From the NCBI GenBank assembly GCA_034687125.1, contig JAQGBZ010000079.1:154227-218226 (forward strand): DNA of 64,000 nucleotides, written 5' to 3'. Below, one piece after another: positions 50,872-62,520 of the stretch. The translations under genes were made by a program, and so were the position numbers. Under the pieces are notes generated by a model. The model did no database searches. It was not told where the DNA came from and saw only the letters and a list, made by a program, of their open reading frames with translations. Position 1 is the stretch's first letter; the number at the start of each line of letters is the position of its first letter. The DNA is from Neelides folsomi (Eukaryota; Arthropoda; Collembola; Neelipleona; Neelidae).

Positions 50872-53800
50872 GATTAAAATAACATAAATGCATTTTATAA
50901 CTTAAACTAATCGAAAATAGATAAAAAATCGACATGTAATGAATCTAATAGATAGTAACTGTCCTTCATTAAATTTCCTTGTTACACAGCGGATTTCTTC
51001 CAAGTAGATTTCCTCCATGTTTCAAATCTACAATTTTGCCTCCTTTAACCCTTCTAATGATCCTGATGAGGAACCGAAGAAGAATGCCTGTTTGTATTAA
51101 TTAGGCAAGAGGGATAATGATGAGCCGAAGGATCAAGTGAGATGAAAGACAAGTGTGAGTGAAGGGTTCCACCGAGAGGTAGTAAGGAAATGTGCCGGAA
51201 TAATAGATCTAATTAAATGCCCAGTGTTTCAAAGGAGTCTCATCATAATCATAATTAAGGCGGCTAGAAGGCCTCCTATCGCTCCCCCCATCGATTCCAT
51301 CATCTTTCATTGGAAAATCAGGCTTTTGATTGATTCCATTTCAATAAGATCTTGAGATGAAGTGCCGTATTTTCTAACCAATGTATAGCATCATCAGTCT
51401 TATCTATCAAGTAGATGCTTACAATGTACCATATTTAATATTTAGATATTGGATACAGCTTAGTTCTTTAAAAATATATCAACTTCAACTTCATATACTG
51501 ATACTTAGGATTTAATGTCTTTAGTATTAAATTGCTTATTTATACTAAACTTAAACCAAAATTATTATAATAATTGTATTGGCATTTAATGTATAATTTT
51601 TCATTAAAGATAAGCATGATTCCCAACATTTATGGTTCTAGCATCGTGAAGAGTCCGAATTCTAGCTGAATAAAACTCCACTATTTAAATTAAAGGGATC
51701 AGTCATCAATCAAAAATATTTAGATGTTCTTGTACAATAAACTCATATTTCTGAATTTGTTCATGTTGGTTTTCCAAGAGGAAGGACGCATCTTGTTGAC
51801 TCGATTTGGGTGAAATATTCAGATTTCCTCCCAGTTTTCACTATTTTTACATTCAACCAAATGGCAATCAATCTTTCAGAATTGCCTTCCTCTCCCATTA
51901 GAATGAACATTTTCAAACGGTTCATTAATTTCTACACGAAATCCTATGAGATCAAAAATCATATTCTCCAAAAGACATTAATAATAGATCTTCAATATTT
52001 TCTTTGGCCCATATAGTATGTGCCTTATTTATTATTACATATAAAAGTAAATATTTTGATGCATTGTAGGTATTATTATAATGTGCCATACGAAACATAC
52101 GACTTTCGTTAAGATAAATTTACTCCGCCTTTCAAAATGAGTAAAATTCACAACAAATTAAAATTTCAAGTTGTAATATAATTAATGAAAATTATAATTA
52201 TAAAACGCATTAGAAGAAATAAATGGAAAACAACTCGGCTCATAAATCTTTCCACAATTACAAAGAAGGGAGATATCTTGATGAAACTACAGGTGAGGTG
52301 TAGCAGGTATAATCTAACATGGTAAACACGCAGAGATGAATGAGGAGATGATGGCACCTAATGTTCAGTAAATTAGGAGAAGATTCGCCTCAAGCAAATA
52401 TTCCAGGCTAATTTTATCAGGCGCCGTCCATTATTAATCCTCCATTGTCAAATGATACGCCGATTCTTTCTTTCTTGTATAATAACCAAGGGGGGCTTTA
52501 GAATAAACCTTCGGTTCGTTCCTTTTCTCACAAAGGCTCCAAAATGGTCTTTTAAACACACACTCATCCTACTGCCTAGAAATTAAATAATCTTTTTCCT
52601 CCACTACATATTCTCTAAATGACCAATTTAATGAATCAAAATACCAAGTAAATTAAAAATTCCATCTATTCCCAATTTTCCATCCTCAGCAATTATTTAT
52701 ACAATCTAATATAATTCTGAAATATCTTAATCGAAACAAAATCAAGGTTTGGTATGTGACATTGAAGTAAATATCTAGTTGTTATATAACATGTATTGGA
52801 GTATTGTTGTAATAAAACATCAATTAGGATCGTTGAAAGCATATAGGAGAGGAGATGCAGAGGACAAAAGAGCCTCCTGGGCTCAATTCGACCGAAAATC
52901 ACCTTCCCATTCTAACGATACATAATATAAAGATATTTTAATGGGTTTATAATTAGAGTCATTTGAAATGTGAGGGCCCCCATGAAAACCTTTCGTTCGT
53001 CTTTCAAGTAAATGATTTCCATCCAATTTAGACGTCCTCCTAGATGATGTGAGTGGAGCCATGGAGTGATTGCTTCCATAAGATTTACTCAGACAATGTA
53101 TTATTTTGTAAGGCGCCTTTAACTTCCAGTCGCTTCTTACGACCATTCAATCAAATTCAATCGCTACCTCTTTAATTCATTTCCATATTCATTATCATTG
53201 TTGTATCACCATTGTCAGGGCTCAGCTCCCGTTTGCGGCCCACCACAAAAAACCCTTCAACTCTCCGCTCCTTGTAATTTCTCACTTTTTGATCCCGCGG
53301 TTAATTTTAAATATTATTCATCATCATGTCAATGGCACTTAGGAGACTTGAGACAATTAAGAGAGAATTTGGTTAAAATTTACCTTGGAATCCGAGCTCA
53401 TACTGCATTGGCTCCGTAGCGCAAGGGACATATGCCTCGTCGATCTATAAAAATATATAAAAAAATCCAATGAAGCCATCGAACGGAGAACATCAACTAA
53501 AAAATCACAGAGAGATGATTGCCTCTACATAAATCTGAATTGTTAAATAGATGCGAAATGGGAAAATGTTTAAGACCAAAAGATTGTAATCGAATCGCAA
53601 TCAAAACACATGTACCGACTTTCTCAAGGAACAACCTTATTGTCAATTTAATCCGAAAGGCTCGCTAATAAGCAAAAGATTAAAGAAGTTTTAAAGGGGC
53701 TGTTAAAGACTTAAAAAAACCCGTCCGCAATTTAAAAGACGGTGAGAATGAGTGTGAACGGAATTCGCAAAAGGACACGTAATAAGGGCTAATCGGAACA

Positions 53801-56404
53801 AAATATAAGTAGTAGTAGGAATCTGTGAACTCGGCATGAGAAGGGATTCGGGATCTTAATGATAATCAAATAATAAGGATGACGAGAGTGGAATGAAGAC
53901 ATGGTGCGGCAACGGGATTCTTTACGACCACATTTACGTAAAGGGTCCGATGTGTGGGTTTATGTTGGAGGCAGAAGCGTGGGAACTGCTCGAGATCTCA
54001 GATCAAGAGATATGAGAGCGGAGTGAAAGGAGGAAAAGAAGTTCGAGGTGGGGCAGGCAAAGCTTCCAACTTCTCCTTACCCAAAAGGATACGCCGAAGA
54101 GGATATTAAAGAGAGATCATAATGGACCCGAATCCCATGCCACTTCCATGTCAATTTAAAAGGCTCAGAGAAGATTCATCAGGAGCATCACTTAATCAAA
54201 TGCACTTATCATTTTTTGTTTGCAATTCGCTTATCTCGATTAATCCATTTCCCAGACATCCTTCCATCTTAGACCTTCACACTGTGTCAAAAGCCCTTAA
54301 TTATAATTTGCTTTAATGTGGCTCTTTAAATTAACTCTTAAAGGTTCTAGTAAACACCCACTTTCATTCCTTCTGCAGATTCTACTCATGGGAAGAGATG
54401 AGGATTTCCTAATTCTTTCAAGAAGAGTAATTTATAATAATGTTATCTAATTGCGCATCACGCAACAATTGAACTTTAGTTCATGTAAAATCAAAAGACA
54501 AAAAAGTCATAAAAACCATTCGACAACTACCAACTAGAAGTTTGCTATGTAGACTGAGCCAGCTACTACCTGTATTTAATACATTTACCTTCCAAATAAT
54601 GGTCTTAAATACATTGTCAGTTGATCCTAATTATTCCTTTAAATGAAGGTCAATCATTTTAAGAAATTCGAAGTGTCGAATTTAACACTTTAAGATGCCC
54701 TTCATAGTTCTTAAATGTAAAAAGTTAAGTACAAACATCTTTAATTCTTTAAAAGTAAATAAACAATTATTTTATAAATTAGATCGCATAAACATTAATA
54801 TTTTGATTTAGTTGGTTCAAAAAACATTACAATTTTTTCCTTTATGAAAGAACTCCACTAATGAGTCGAAAGAAAAAGCAAAAAGGGTGTTTAATAGAAA
54901 GAATTGGATCAATTGAAAGAAGTATTGTGTGATCTCAGAACAAAGAGGAATAATGGACCACACTCAAGTGAATTGTAGAAACCTATTAGATTGCATTTCT
55001 CTCATAGTTCACTACCACACTTATCGTCAGAATGGAAATTGGCAGTAGGGAAAAGGGAAGAAGCTAGTGGTGAGAAGGTAATGGACCAACACAATTTGTG
55101 CGATTGAAATTCACGTAAGATGAGATGATCATGAACACGTATCATCATCTTGCAAGGCGTCTTAAGAAGGCATCTAAAATCCTAACTTGTTTCTCATGGA
55201 GGAAATCACAATTGCATGTATGAACCAACAGACCCTTTAATTAAACAAGACTTACGATTGGATTCGTACTACTAAATAAAGTGTGCTTCGTGTTGTAAAG
55301 GCAGGGAATATCCAATATAGTAAATTGATACTCCTGTGTAAATTGGCCATTGGATAGGAAAAGGGAATAATAAAGAAAATGATCCACTGTGAGAGGAAAT
55401 AGGCAAAATTTAAGAGATGTGCGTGTCCGTCTTTGTACAGAGGAATACAATACATAAAGATGGAAAATTGAAAGCCTATAATTACAGCCTTTCGCATAAA
55501 TAGGCTTTAGAATGATGGAGAAACAGGTTTGGCTTATCCAGCTCACTTGTCGGCATGTTCAAAATTAAGACATAATATTTAAACCCAGATTTAATAGTTT
55601 CTTGTCCATTCTTGTATAATAAAGAGTGGGTTATAGCTTTATAATCGCTATTATGAAACAGAAGCATTCACTATGTTTCGGATAGACTCCAGTAATAAGC
55701 TCTGATCTTCTGTATATCTCGAATATTATTTTTACTTAATACGTAGTTGTTTAAAATGTAAAGGTCAAAAGAAAAGTATTGAGCTTGAAAAATATTAAAA
55801 TCATACATGTGTAAGATTTTATTTGTTGTGGGAATTTTTTAAGGTATCACGCTTTGTGCGTTTTGAGATCCCCTCCCATAAGCTTTAAAGAAATTATAAA
55901 CTCAAATTCATTAAATAAAATAAATATTGAAGGAATAATGGATAATGAAGGAAATTTTCATCATAATTATTCGAGATACGTATAATGCGGATACAGATTG
56001 TGCTGTTTATACTATTTAATAATAATTTTCAAAATCAATTTCGCTAGATTTTTAATTTTTTTGTTTTCCTTACTTTAATTAATTTTATATAAAAGGTAAT
56101 TTAATACAATATATCTATATTTAATAGCAGTAAGTGAAAATAAAATGGCAGTAACTTAAAACTTGTACTTTACATTTGTCAATCAATCAATGAATTACAA
56201 GATAACTTATATAACAAATCGATAGTCGCAGACAGGTATGTTAATGTGGAAATTATATTAAAAGTATGCGAATTCTTTTGTAAATATATGCAATCTATCA
56301 AATTAAATAAAGAATTTGTACTAAGCTATAATGATGAAGATGATTGTACTACAATATACTATGGACATATCATATGTATATAAGGAATAAAAGTTTCCAT
56401 TAAA
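50872..56404. other. Intergenic DNA downstream of usp48
   Basis: No supported gene. AT-rich sequence alternates with GC-richer patches near 53.2-54.2 kb. The short frames on both strands lack domains. The usp48 3'UTR must occupy the right end. ATTAAA-type signals on the minus strand near 56120 and 56015 and an AATAAA at 55818-55823 are possible poly(A) signals, but none can be chosen from sequence alone. Confidence 0.5.
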
Positions 56405-56533
56405 TTATACCTCAATAATAAGAGTTGACCCTGGTCTAATTTCCAGTTCTTCAAGAGTATGTTGGTTGCCAAGTTCTTTGTCGTTATAGTATAAGTGTTG
56501 ATCACTTATCGCAGCATGAAAGTCTTTTGCGCT
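56405..56533 (-). CDS. usp48: usp48 coding exon 16, ubiquitin-like domain and stop
   Basis: After a CTTTTCCCCAAAG acceptor: DQHLYYNDKELGNQHTLEEL, then RPGSTLIIEV and TAA at 56407-56405. This completes the ubiquitin-like fold. The human protein continues some 30 residues further. GAG|GTATAA at the stop could act as a donor to an unseen last exon. Confidence 0.82.
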   Translation of the reverse strand, partial: SAKDFHAAISDQHLYYNDKELGNQHTLEELEIRPGSTLIIEV

Positions 56534-59500
56534 CTTTGGGGAAAAGAATTAAATTCATTTAACCATTATATTAAACGTTAAACTAAATTGTAAAAGCAAT
56601 TAATTGCTAACCATTCTTTTAATTTCGTGTATTGTGGTAGAAGACGAAACATCATAAGTTTTTTCTCCTGTTTTCCTTTTTGATCTCAAGCTTCTTTTCA
56701 CATTTTGACTCTTATTAAAATTGTTGGGTTGAAAGTCTTTGTCCAACTTTTCCTTCTTGTTTGGAACCTTTAAATAAAATGAATATTAAAATTTCATAAT
56801 TAGAATTACAATATGTTGTGAATAGAAATCTCACCTCCTTTTCAATAATCATAATATCATTGGAATCTTCTTTCTCTCGCTTTCGAACATTGATTGTTTT
56901 GCCCTCATATCTGAACGAGTTTCTATAATTCTCGGTTAAAAATTCACTGATGCATCTTTCACAACCATCTAAAATATTACAATTTTTAGACTTGTAATAC
57001 AATGAATCATAATTGCTAATGTTCACAAGAAAGATAATAAGCTTGTGAACTGATAAGAATTTAACTAGGTAATGATTTTAGAAAATAGCAAATCTTACTC
57101 GGTTCTGAAACATATTTCATTGATTGAGTTGCTGGAACTAACGTATTTTCTAGTTTAATAGCAACGTCAACAGGAAACATTGATGACAAGAGTTCCCACT
57201 CTCTAGGAAAGACAACGCTCACTCTGGAAATCAGTCAAAAGAAATGTAAATAAATTAGAAATTACTTTTATATCTAGCATATAAAATATGAATAAAAAAT
57301 TGAAAAAAATTGACACTTACTCTTCGAAATGATCTGCAAGATCTTCATTGTAGAAATTTTGGAAGAATTCAAGTGAAAATGAGAATAATTCATGTGGGCA
57401 TATGAATTTCATGTTCTCAATCATTAAAAACGTATCAGTCCGAGGCTCCCTAAAATAATTCAAGTTTCAGATTAAATAATTAATTAGCAATTAATATAAT
57501 CTAATTAACTTATAATCTAATCTAGGTAATCTAATTAATTATATGTAAGATATACAAATGTTCTTATAACAAATTGACAAGTACCTATTCCCAATTATTA
57601 AATTATACAAACAGGACCATAAATAAGTTTACATTTAAGGCATGTAATAACAAAATATCTACAATAACACCATTTAAGATTTCTAATACCTATGCGGCCT
57701 ATGCCTTATCTGTACTTATGTATACTCCGCTCCGGTCCTGTTTATATTATTACTTTATATCTAGGTAAAGTATTTACTATAGGTATACACCTATCTGTAT
57801 ATTACAGCTACCGTAAAGCATGGATTTTTGTCCGGGTATCGAATTATATCCGGTATCAAAATATGTCCGGGGGTGAGATATGAGATTTTAAAAGGTGTCC
57901 GGGTATTATATTATGTCCGGGTCTAACAAAAATGCGCTAATTTAACTCATATTGATAGTTAGAATAGCCATTTGAGAAATTTTTGAACTATTTTGTCCTA
58001 CATTATTTAAAGATATCCGGGTATCGAATTATATCCGGTATGGATTTATATGGGGTTAAGTTTTGAAAATGTCCCGGGACAAAAATCCATGCTTTACGGT
58101 ATATTTATATTGCTCAACCTTCATCTGACCACCAATTTTATTGAACGAATTAAAAAAAACTATGGATGACAAAAAAGTTGAATGAAAAAAAGAAATTCGG
58201 ATGTCATAGTCTAAAATGATTTATATGATGGCCGTTTCTCGAAAAATATTAAACCTAGCACAAGGTGTCGGCTACCCTCGGGATTCCCATTTCCCCTTTC
58301 TAGTATTTTCCTTCCTTCAGTTAATTGAGAAAAACGGCTTTCCATTATTCAGTAAAAAATTGTTTCTTTTTATCAAAAGTTCAATTTCGATTTGAGTTCG
58401 AGATAAGATCTTGTGTTATATTTATATACAAACCTAACCTGACTTTTAAGCTTTGTATAAATACAAATACTAATACATATTATACAATATATATATAATC
58501 AAGAATCTAGCCATTGATACCAAATACCAATACATTAAATTGCTGAATATAATATCTAAAAGATATAAAAAATCTATCTAAATTAATCTATCAGTGCTTG
58601 TTCGTAATAAATGAAAAGTCAACAGTTAATATTTAAGACGATAATTAATAATAACAAAACTACAATGAAGTATTATTGATTGTATATTACCTAATGAAAC
58701 CTCTCAAATTATGTATGAAAGAACTTGGAACAACGAAAAATTTCCCAGGATCGTCCATTGATGGCCTGTTCTTCTTAAAGAACAAATCCGGAAAGGCTTG
58801 TTTGTATTCTGCAGCTTTTATTTTACATTCTTCAAGATCATTGCAATCTTTTTCTAGTAAGGTCTGTAACATAAATAAATTGGTTTTCAAGTGTTTGTAA
58901 ATGAATAAAATATGGGCTAAGCGTCAACCATATATTTATACAATTAAGTAAGCAAATCACAATAAAAACATAATTAAACAAATTAACTCAAGTACCAGGC
59001 AAGCTCCACAAGTAGGAGTATTTTGATATGAAAAGACTTTCATAGGAAAATATTCTGATAAAATTGTATAACACTCGTAACTTATTAATTTTCGGTTGGA
59101 CTTATCAGCTGTCAAATTTCCTAAAATCAATAGAATTTCATTTGAAAAATATTTTGTGAATTATTTGAATTTGAAAAAATGAACAATTAAAATTAATTTT
59201 TATTTCTGATTACTAATTAGGTATAAAATATTAATAAATATTATAATATTTACTTACCATGAGGGCACACCAATTCTTGATTTAAATCAACCCCTGGAAT
59301 TCCTTCCACTTCCAATTGGCCATCTTCAATATCATCTCTTGCAAATTTCTTCCAATTTTTAAATGCTTCCTTTCCAATCCAAACAAAATTGATTCCAAAA
59401 CCATCTTCATCAATCGAATCTTCAAGGGTAAAATTTTCCTTTTCAAGTTTCTGAGCTTCTTTTTCAACTTTTTTATAGAGATCTTGATATCTCATAAAAT

Positions 59501-62281
59501 CGTTATGAAGTTTGGACATCTCTCTCTGCTTTTTGCATTCTAATTTCACACATTCGCTACAATAACCACCAGGTACTTGAAAGCGATGACTTCCACCATA
59601 AAGTTTGTAAAAAAAATCGGCGTAATGTTTTGGAATGAATTTGTAATTGACAGGTTGCATTAAGCCGTTTTGACCGGGAGCTACTGGTTTAATTTTATCA
59701 TGAATACAGAGCAATTCGCAATGCGCAATGTGTTCAATAGTAGTTGTCTTTTCTTGCAACCAATTGGTTAACCAGGTACTAGAAATGAAATCATATTCGA
59801 TCTGATTTTCAGGCTCATCGACGTCAATTTCCATTACTTCAGGACCTGAGTCATTTTCCTTCTCGTTATTTCCATTTGTGGTGCCATTTGGAGTTGAACT
59901 TGTATCTCCTTTATAAAGATCGCAATACAAACCACCAATGAGAGCCCTTCTTTGTTCCATCAGCATATCTTCGGCTTCCTGTAAACGAAAATGCAAAGTT
60001 GATGTAATTTAATTACTAATTACCTATTTATGATATTTAGATAAATATTTAATATTATGGTATTAATTAAATATTAAATTACCCTGAGCTTCTTTTCTGA
60101 AAGAACCTTGATTTCATATTCTTCATCTTCCCGTTGAACTAACTTTTTTAAATATGGAGGAAGATCTTGATCTTGCATTGGAACTGATAGATCCGATCTG
60201 GTATATACAAGCATGTAAGCACCATCTGATTTGTATCTTGGGATGTCAACCTTCGCTTTAACACCTCCAATTTCTTGAGCTAAAATAAAATATATGTAAA
60301 TGTAGAGCAGAAATATTATATTTAAGATATTAATATAAAGATAAATAGAATAGGCCAATAAACGTTTCTTACTGCTTTCTTCCTTTTCGCCATTTTCAGA
60401 CTTTGGCTTGCTTTTTGTTTTTTCTATATTAAAAAGAAATTTGATACTTTCTTGATATATTATATTCGTAATATTAAAAATTTATTTTATTAGTTTTGAG
60501 ACAAGCAATTATGCTATATAATTATGAATATGTAATATATTAAAAATTACTATTTTCACTGTCTTCGTCTTTATCTTTAGTAATCACCAATTTTGGACCG
60601 GAGACTGTGTCAACTGATTCGTCATTGAACTTGTACCATTTTCCACTTCTTATATCTTTAATATGAGCTACAAATATGAATTTATAAATTAAAATTTGAA
60701 TTTTTAATGTAAACCACAACGTATACTACCTTAAATATCAATATTTATAAGTTTATATTGAATATAATGATTATTATAAAGAAGAAAAATTACTTATATA
60801 ATGACCAGACGTGGCATTAGGACCATTATGAATGAGAACGGCTGACAATTCATATCGCATCTTCAATGGATCATCAATCGATTGAGACAAACCTGAATTT
60901 TCAACCATATTACCAATATTGGAAAAATCCAAAATTTCAGGAAAATCAACAGTTGTTGAAATTTTCTTTTTCTGCATTTGCTCTCTAAAAGTTTTAAATC
61001 GAATGTTATTTATTTGTATAAAAACAAAAAAATCAGGAATTAAAATCTTTTTTGATCGTAACTCACAGACTAAATGAGAACCGCTTTAGCTGAAGATTGA
61101 GGACAGGTGGAAGAGTGACAAGTTTCATACAACGAGTAGCATCAGACAATCCATGACATTTGTTGCATCGATAACGATTGTCGTTATTTAATTCTTCCAC
61201 GTTAAAAAGTTCAGTTAAACCAGTCTCAAGTTGAGAACGAACGTTTAATTCCAGTTCAGAGTAATGTTCACTTCGTTTGTTTGTATTGTTGCAAGAAAGA
61301 CAAGTCGTTTCATATTGACACAATCCCTGAAAGGCGTCGCTGATCATTGTTTTAATCCCTTGATTCTCATCATGAGTCAGGAGCCCAACGATCACTTCCA
61401 TAAAAAGCTTAGAAAATTCCTGTGCATCTTGTTGCTCCGTTGTGTTCAGTTGAAGTTCATTTACAAAAGCAGTTGGCAAAATGGACCTAAAAAAATTAAA
61501 ATAGTAGTCATATTAAATCCCTCATATATAAAAATTAATCATTTAATATCATTCAAGTCGGTAATATTTAGTACTTTTGCTTAGAAAATTTCATTCTAGC
61601 AAACATAGCTTGAAGTTGACCAATTGGGCATTTTGGAACGTAATCATTTTCATCAATTTCATACATTGGTCTCCATTCAAGAATTGCAGGTCTAAATATT
61701 AATAAACAGTAAAAATTAAAATAAATAGCATAATTAAATTAATTACTTCAGAAAACGACCAATAAATTACTAAAATAATGACATTTTCATTCATTTTATA
61801 ATTATTTAATTTTTATAATTTATTGGTATAATATTCTAATAATTACATAATTATTGGTTTATATAATAAAATCACCTCAAAATTGGATTATGAAACCAAA
61901 GCTGAAGAAGTGAGTTGACATAGCACGTAGCTCCTAGATTTTGAAGGCCAGCAAATTCACCTTCAGCTCTGAAATCATTTATTTCTTCTCTTTCGTCTGA
62001 CCCGTCTTGTTTGATCCACTTTCTTTCACCCAAATTGCACAAACAAAATGGATTCTTTTTCAAATTGCGTCTAATTATAAAATGATTAACGGATTAGATT
62101 TTTAAAAAATCAAAAAGCCAAAAAATTATCATTAGAAATACCTGCAAGGGATTTTACAAGGCTTAAATCCTTCAAACCGATAAGCTTTAGCAATATGGTG
62201 TTTGGTTACAGAAGCTGGCTCTATAGTTGGTGTCCAATCCCACGGATTGCTCTCCAATTTAATTTGTTTCATAGACTTCAT
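56405..62281 (-). CDS. usp48: Ubiquitin carboxyl-terminal hydrolase 48 (complete, 16 coding exons, 1039 aa)
   Basis: A cysteine protease that removes ubiquitin from proteins. In vertebrates USP48 acts in the nucleus on histone H2A ubiquitinated by BRCA1 and on NF-kappaB components. All 15 junctions keep frame. Residues: Cys box NLGATCYVNS with catalytic Cys96; QQDAQEF at 169-175; zinc ribbon CLSC (213-216) and CNKC (258-261); LNLQLKRF; His box with His352 in SGHYI; WYKFND ending in Asp370. Three DUSP-like regions follow (about 537-635, 672-760, 795-930), with CPHG at 714 and CPHE at 833, then a ubiquitin-like C-terminus from about 970. Length and domain order match the human protein (about 1035 residues), including the catalytic Cys and His positions to within two residues. 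The extreme C-terminal tail of the family is missing. All catalytic residues are intact, so it should be active. It lies head to head with the HORMA-domain gene at 63266. Confidence 0.95.
56612..56767 (-). CDS. usp48: usp48 coding exon 15, basic linker and start of ubiquitin-like domain
   Basis: A Lys/Arg-rich segment (KRSLRSKRKTGEK), possibly a nuclear localisation signal, then TYDVSSSTTIHEIKRM, the first strand and helix of the ubiquitin-like fold. Confidence 0.86.
56835..56968 (-). CDS. usp48: usp48 coding exon 14
   Basis: Begins NGCERC, the family's CxxC, then a basic and acidic linker RKREKEDSNDIMIIEKE. GAG|GTGAGA donor, phase 0. Confidence 0.87.
57099..57223 (-). CDS. usp48: usp48 coding exon 13
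   Basis: EVSVVFPREWELLSSMFPVD matches the family's segment closing the third DUSP. Ends EP plus one base at A|GTAAGA. Confidence 0.88.
57321..57449 (-). CDS. usp48: usp48 coding exon 12, third DUSP
   Basis: Encodes REPRTDTFLMIENMKFICPH and LEFFQNFYNEDLADHFE. Strong GA|GTAAGT donor, phase 2. Confidence 0.88.
57811..58099. mobile_element. usp48: TA-flanked non-autonomous DNA transposon (289 bp) in usp48 intron 11
   Basis: Terminal inverted repeats of about 24 bases: CCGTAAAGCATGGATTTTTG at the left, its reverse complement at the right, with TA on both sides. There is no coding capacity. The inside carries a perfect 26-base direct repeat (57831-57856 and 58016-58041) and at least seven copies of a TCCGG core. 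The host intron is 1241 bases, against 67-184 for all others in the gene, so this insertion contributes to the expansion. The transposon family is not assigned, though TA flanks suggest Tc1/mariner mobilisation. Confidence 0.83.
58100..58690. other. Remainder of usp48 intron 11
   Basis: AT-rich. A weak inverted pairing between GGCCGTTTCTCG near 58229 and GAGAAAAACGGC near 58328 may mark a decayed second insertion. No gene is seen. Confidence 0.4.
58691..58863 (-). CDS. usp48: usp48 coding exon 11, start of third DUSP
   Basis: LLEKDCNDLEECKIKAAEY helix, then FFVVPSSFIHNLRGFI. The donor AG|GTAATA is phase 2. The following intron is the only one over 200 bases in this gene and carries a transposon. 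Confidence 0.88.
58996..59120 (-). CDS. usp48: usp48 coding exon 10, second DUSP
   Basis: Continues CPHG with NLTADKSNRKLISYECYTIL, ending TCGACL. The spacing of Cys residues matches the family's DUSP 2. Phase 1 in, phase 0 out. Confidence 0.88.
59258..59978 (-). CDS. usp48: usp48 coding exon 9, first DUSP and coiled-coil-like linker
   Basis: A 240-codon exon. An acidic low-complexity stretch (residues about 500-535) is followed by DUSP-like sequence with FISSTWLTNWL and HYADFFYKLYGG. A Cys pair (GYCSEC), a Lys/Glu-rich helical segment (about 620-660), the start of the second DUSP (FVWIGKEAFKNWKKF) and LVCPH complete it. Confidence 0.93.
60083..60279 (-). CDS. usp48: usp48 coding exon 8, last catalytic strand
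   Basis: Contains SDGAYMLVYTRSDL, the family's final catalytic-domain strand, then a charged helix. The donor AGG|GTAATT is phase 0. Confidence 0.9.
60373..60423 (-). CDS. usp48: usp48 coding exon 7, 51-base charged linker
   Basis: A 51-base exon reading KKTKSKPKSENGEKEES, a Lys/Glu-rich linker with phase 1 borders at both ends. Skipping it would keep the frame, so it could be alternatively spliced. Confidence 0.8.
60551..60667 (-). CDS. usp48: usp48 coding exon 6, end of catalytic core
   Basis: HIKDIRSGKWYKFNDESV supplies the Asp370 region of the catalytic site. An acidic tail, KDKDEDSEN, follows. Phase 1 at both ends. Confidence 0.9.
60794..60984 (-). CDS. usp48: usp48 coding exon 5, His box
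   Basis: Runs from EQMQKKKISTTVDF to YELSAVLIHNGPNATSGHYI, containing catalytic His352. Phase 2 in, phase 1 out at A|GTAATT. Confidence 0.93.
61067..61486 (-). CDS. usp48: usp48 coding exon 4, QQDAQEF and zinc ribbon
   Basis: Contains TTEQQDAQEFSKLFM, the two CxxC pairs of the finger subdomain and LNLQLKRFSFS. Strong CT|GTGAGT donor, phase 2. Confidence 0.93.
61575..61691 (-). CDS. usp48: usp48 coding exon 3
   Basis: Encodes PAILEWRPMYEIDENDY to MFARMKFSKQ, part of the thumb of the catalytic domain. The donor CAAAA|GTACTA is weak, but the join gives an open frame into exon 4. Confidence 0.85.
61876..62070 (-). CDS. usp48: usp48 coding exon 2, Cys box
   Basis: Enters in phase 2 to complete CRRN, then NPFCLCNLGERKW and FAGLQNLGATCYVNSLLQLW. 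Cys96 is the nucleophile. Leaves at AG|GTGATT in phase 2. Confidence 0.93.
62142..62281 (-). CDS. usp48: usp48 coding exon 1
   Basis: Start MKSMKQIKLE at 62281, ending PCKIPC plus two bases before a GTATTT donor. An in-frame stop lies upstream in both spliced and unspliced readings, which fixes the start to this Met or the one three codons later. The segment matches the conserved N-terminus of the family before the catalytic domain. Confidence 0.88.
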
Positions 62282-62421
62282 CGTAAATATGCGTTTCAAG
62301 CTGTCTAAAACAAATAAAACAGTATAAAATATATTATGTACATGAAAAATGTAAAAATATTATATTGGGTATAAAGATTTCAATTTTATTGTTAAATTGC
62401 TTGATTATTACGTTAAATTAC

Positions 62422-62520
62422 CTTTAACAATCCTTTAATGCTATCCAATATCTTCGTACATTTTAAACTAGCAAGGTTGGAATTCGGCAGCTGGTCAGAG
62501 TGGTCGTAAAAACCTAATAT
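62422..62520 (-). other. usp48: usp48 5' non-coding exon (right end approximate)
   Basis: An AAAG|GTAATT donor at 62422 and a TTTTATTTGTTTTAG acceptor before 62304 define a 117-base intron just upstream of the coding start. A short ATG frame in this exon closes within seven codons, and an in-frame TAA precedes the main start, so the exon is untranslated. The right boundary is a guess, as no start-site motif is clear. Confidence 0.5.

Noticed and set aside
57610-57742. Nine-base inverted repeat AACAGGACC in usp48 intron 11
   Set aside because: Too short, with no target duplication visible. It may be a decayed element or chance.
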